Source of the DNA: Sphingobium abikonense NBRC 16140
Lineage (GTDB): Bacteria > Pseudomonadota > Alphaproteobacteria > Sphingomonadales > Sphingomonadaceae
Reading direction: 5' to 3'
Assembly (NCBI RefSeq): GCF_001598335.1
Contig: NZ_BCYT01000007.1
Coordinates: 104,087 to 168,086, forward strand
Length of the DNA: 64,000 nucleotides
Below the pieces are notes generated by a model. It was not told the DNA's origin, ran no database searches, and saw only the letters and a list, made by a program, of their open reading frames with translations. The position numbers and the translations under genes are program-made. Of this stretch, positions 63,112-64,000 are shown one piece after another. Numbering within the stretch: position 1 is the first letter of the stretch; each line of letters begins with the position of its first letter.

Positions 63112-63139
63112 TTGCACGGGTGCGTCAATAGTCTAGAAT
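63112..63139 (+). promoter_or_regulatory. Candidate promoter upstream of the outer membrane protein gene
   Basis: TTGCAC (63112-63117) and TAGAAT (63134-63139) are separated by 16 nt in an AT-richer region, fitting a sigma70-type promoter for the gene starting at 63288. Confidence 0.45.
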
Positions 63140-63222
63140 TTGCAGGCATTAGCCTGATCGGATCGCGTTAAAAAGGCTAGTGCGTTATTTTTGCAACGGT
63201 TTCACTAATTGTGGACTTGCCA

Positions 63223-63251
63223 TGAAACCTTCTCCTGACTACAGGGTTTCA
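63223..63251 (+). promoter_or_regulatory. 5' leader hairpin of the outer membrane protein gene
   Basis: TGAAACC pairs with GGTTTCA about 15 nt later, 37 nt before the ATG. The 150-nt leader and hairpin are compatible with a stable omp mRNA or an sRNA target. Confidence 0.4.
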
Positions 63252-63287
63252 GCAGTCCTTCGTGACACTTTTGAAAGGGGAATCCAT

Positions 63288-64000
63288 ATGCGGAAGCTTG
63301 CCCTCGCGGCTGCGCTTGCGACCAGTGCCCTGGCCACCCCGGCCTTGGCGCGCGATAATAGCTGGTATGTTGGCGTGGACGCCGGCGTGCTGCTCGTTGA
63401 AGATCAGGACCTGACCTTCGACGCCGTCCCTCCCGGTGGTTCGGCGGTCCCGTCGATCGACTACCACAAGGGCTATGACTTCGATGCCAACATCGGTTAC
63501 GACTTCGGTGGCTTCCGCCTCGAAGCCGAAGCCGCCTACAAGCGTGCGAAGATCGATTTCGACAAGACCGGCGGCGGCTTCGGCGGCGCTGCTTCGGCCC
63601 TGTCGTTCATGCTGAACGGTTTGCTGGACTTCGGTCCCGATGATGGCCTGCAGGGCTTCGTCGGCGGCGGTGTCGGCGTGTCGCGCGGCAAGCTCGCTTC
63701 GGACATCGTGAACGACAGCGACACCGGTTTCGCCTGGCAGGCGATCGCGGGTGTTCGTTACCCGGTCACCAACAATGTCGACGTTTCGCTGAAGTATCGC
63801 TTCTTCAACCAGGACGATATCAAGCTGATCCCGGCTTATCAGAGCATCTACGGCCAGGCCGGTTCGAACGCCGAAACCAAGCTGCGCACGCACAGCCTGC
63901 TGCTCGGCCTGACCTACAACTTCGGTGCGCCGGAAGAAGCGGCTCCGCCGCCGCATCAGATGTCCCAGATACCTGCCCCCCTCCAACCCCCAATTGAATA
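63288..64000 (+). CDS. Outer membrane beta-barrel protein (OmpA-like), 3' end beyond window
   Basis: This is the N-terminal 237 residues of a protein. The signal peptide MRKLALAAALATSALATPALA precedes an eight-stranded barrel with typical WYVGVDAGVL and YDFDANIGYDFGGFRLEAEAAYK strands and TYNFG at the last strand, then a Pro-rich linker (APPP). In sphingomonads this type has an OmpA peptidoglycan-binding tail. It is cut by the window edge. The last 45 nt differ in character from the usual linker. ATG 63288 has AAAGGGGA upstream. Confidence 0.85.
   Translation, partial: MRKLALAAALATSALATPALARDNSWYVGVDAGVLLVEDQDLTFDAVPPGGSAVPSIDYHKGYDFDANIGYDFGGFRLEAEAAYKRAKIDFDKTGGGFGGAASALSFMLNGLLDFGPDDGLQGFVGGGVGVSRGKLASDIVNDSDTGFAWQAIAGVRYPVTNNVDVSLKYRFFNQDDIKLIPAYQSIYGQAGSNAETKLRTHSLLLGLTYNFGAPEEAAPPPHQMSQIPAPLQPPIE

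Overview
The window looks like the chromosome of a GC-rich alphaproteobacterium of the Sphingomonadaceae (Sphingobium/Sphingomonas type). This rests on the gene content and order: lptFG, a fatty-acid desaturase, aroKB, xerD-accA, bfd-bfr, a PurL of the small PurQS-dependent class, and xseB-ispA-coaD-ppi-queA. It also rests on a gene transfer agent (GTA)-like head-tail cluster of RcGTA type, with DUF2460, DUF2163, NlpC/P60 and GTA gp15 relatives. The species is inference; no rRNA or tRNA gene was seen.

Layout. 1-24.7 kb is mostly housekeeping: LPS export (lptF, lptG), a membrane desaturase, the shikimate pathway (aroK-aroB), an operon running from a small membrane protein through a large exported protein to xerD and accA, an M48/LysM protease, two short Flp-type pilins too small for a standard ORF list, a Nudix hydrolase, bacterioferritin with its ferredoxin partner, a DUF418 membrane protein, a BioC-like methyltransferase, an AT-rich orphan gene, purL, and the isoprenoid/CoA/queuosine operon.

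24.7-32.6 kb is a curli-type functional amyloid locus: a LuxR-family regulator, csgF, csgG, two very large curlin-repeat proteins (about 40 and 38 strand motifs on a near-perfect 11-residue period), a third smaller curlin-like protein, an unrecognised exported protein, and a CsgH-like chaperone. Strong terminators follow each of the two large curlin genes, so subunit levels are probably set by termination and separate initiation. No csgE was seen.

32.6-39.7 kb holds an M23 peptidase, a nucleotidyltransferase/flippase/nucleotidyltransferase group, a SulP transporter with a STAS domain, and a GST.

39.8-63.1 kb is a GTA/prophage-remnant head-tail cluster in canonical order: small-terminase-like protein, TerL, portal, DUF6127, prohead protease, capsid, tail fibre with a C-terminal S74 chaperone, connectors, tail tube, tail chaperones, short tape measure, a DUF2460 protein fused behind a TIM-barrel-like region, DUF2163 hub, NlpC/P60 peptidase, gp15-like protein, and DUF2793. 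It is broken up by host-like genes, several antisense, and by intergenic palindromic repeats, some of which flank the intrusions as direct copies. The TerL gene carries an in-frame TAA inside its nuclease domain, so packaging by this copy is probably dead unless the stop is an error. The window closes in the 5' part of an outer membrane protein gene (63288 onward) with its own promoter-like sequence.
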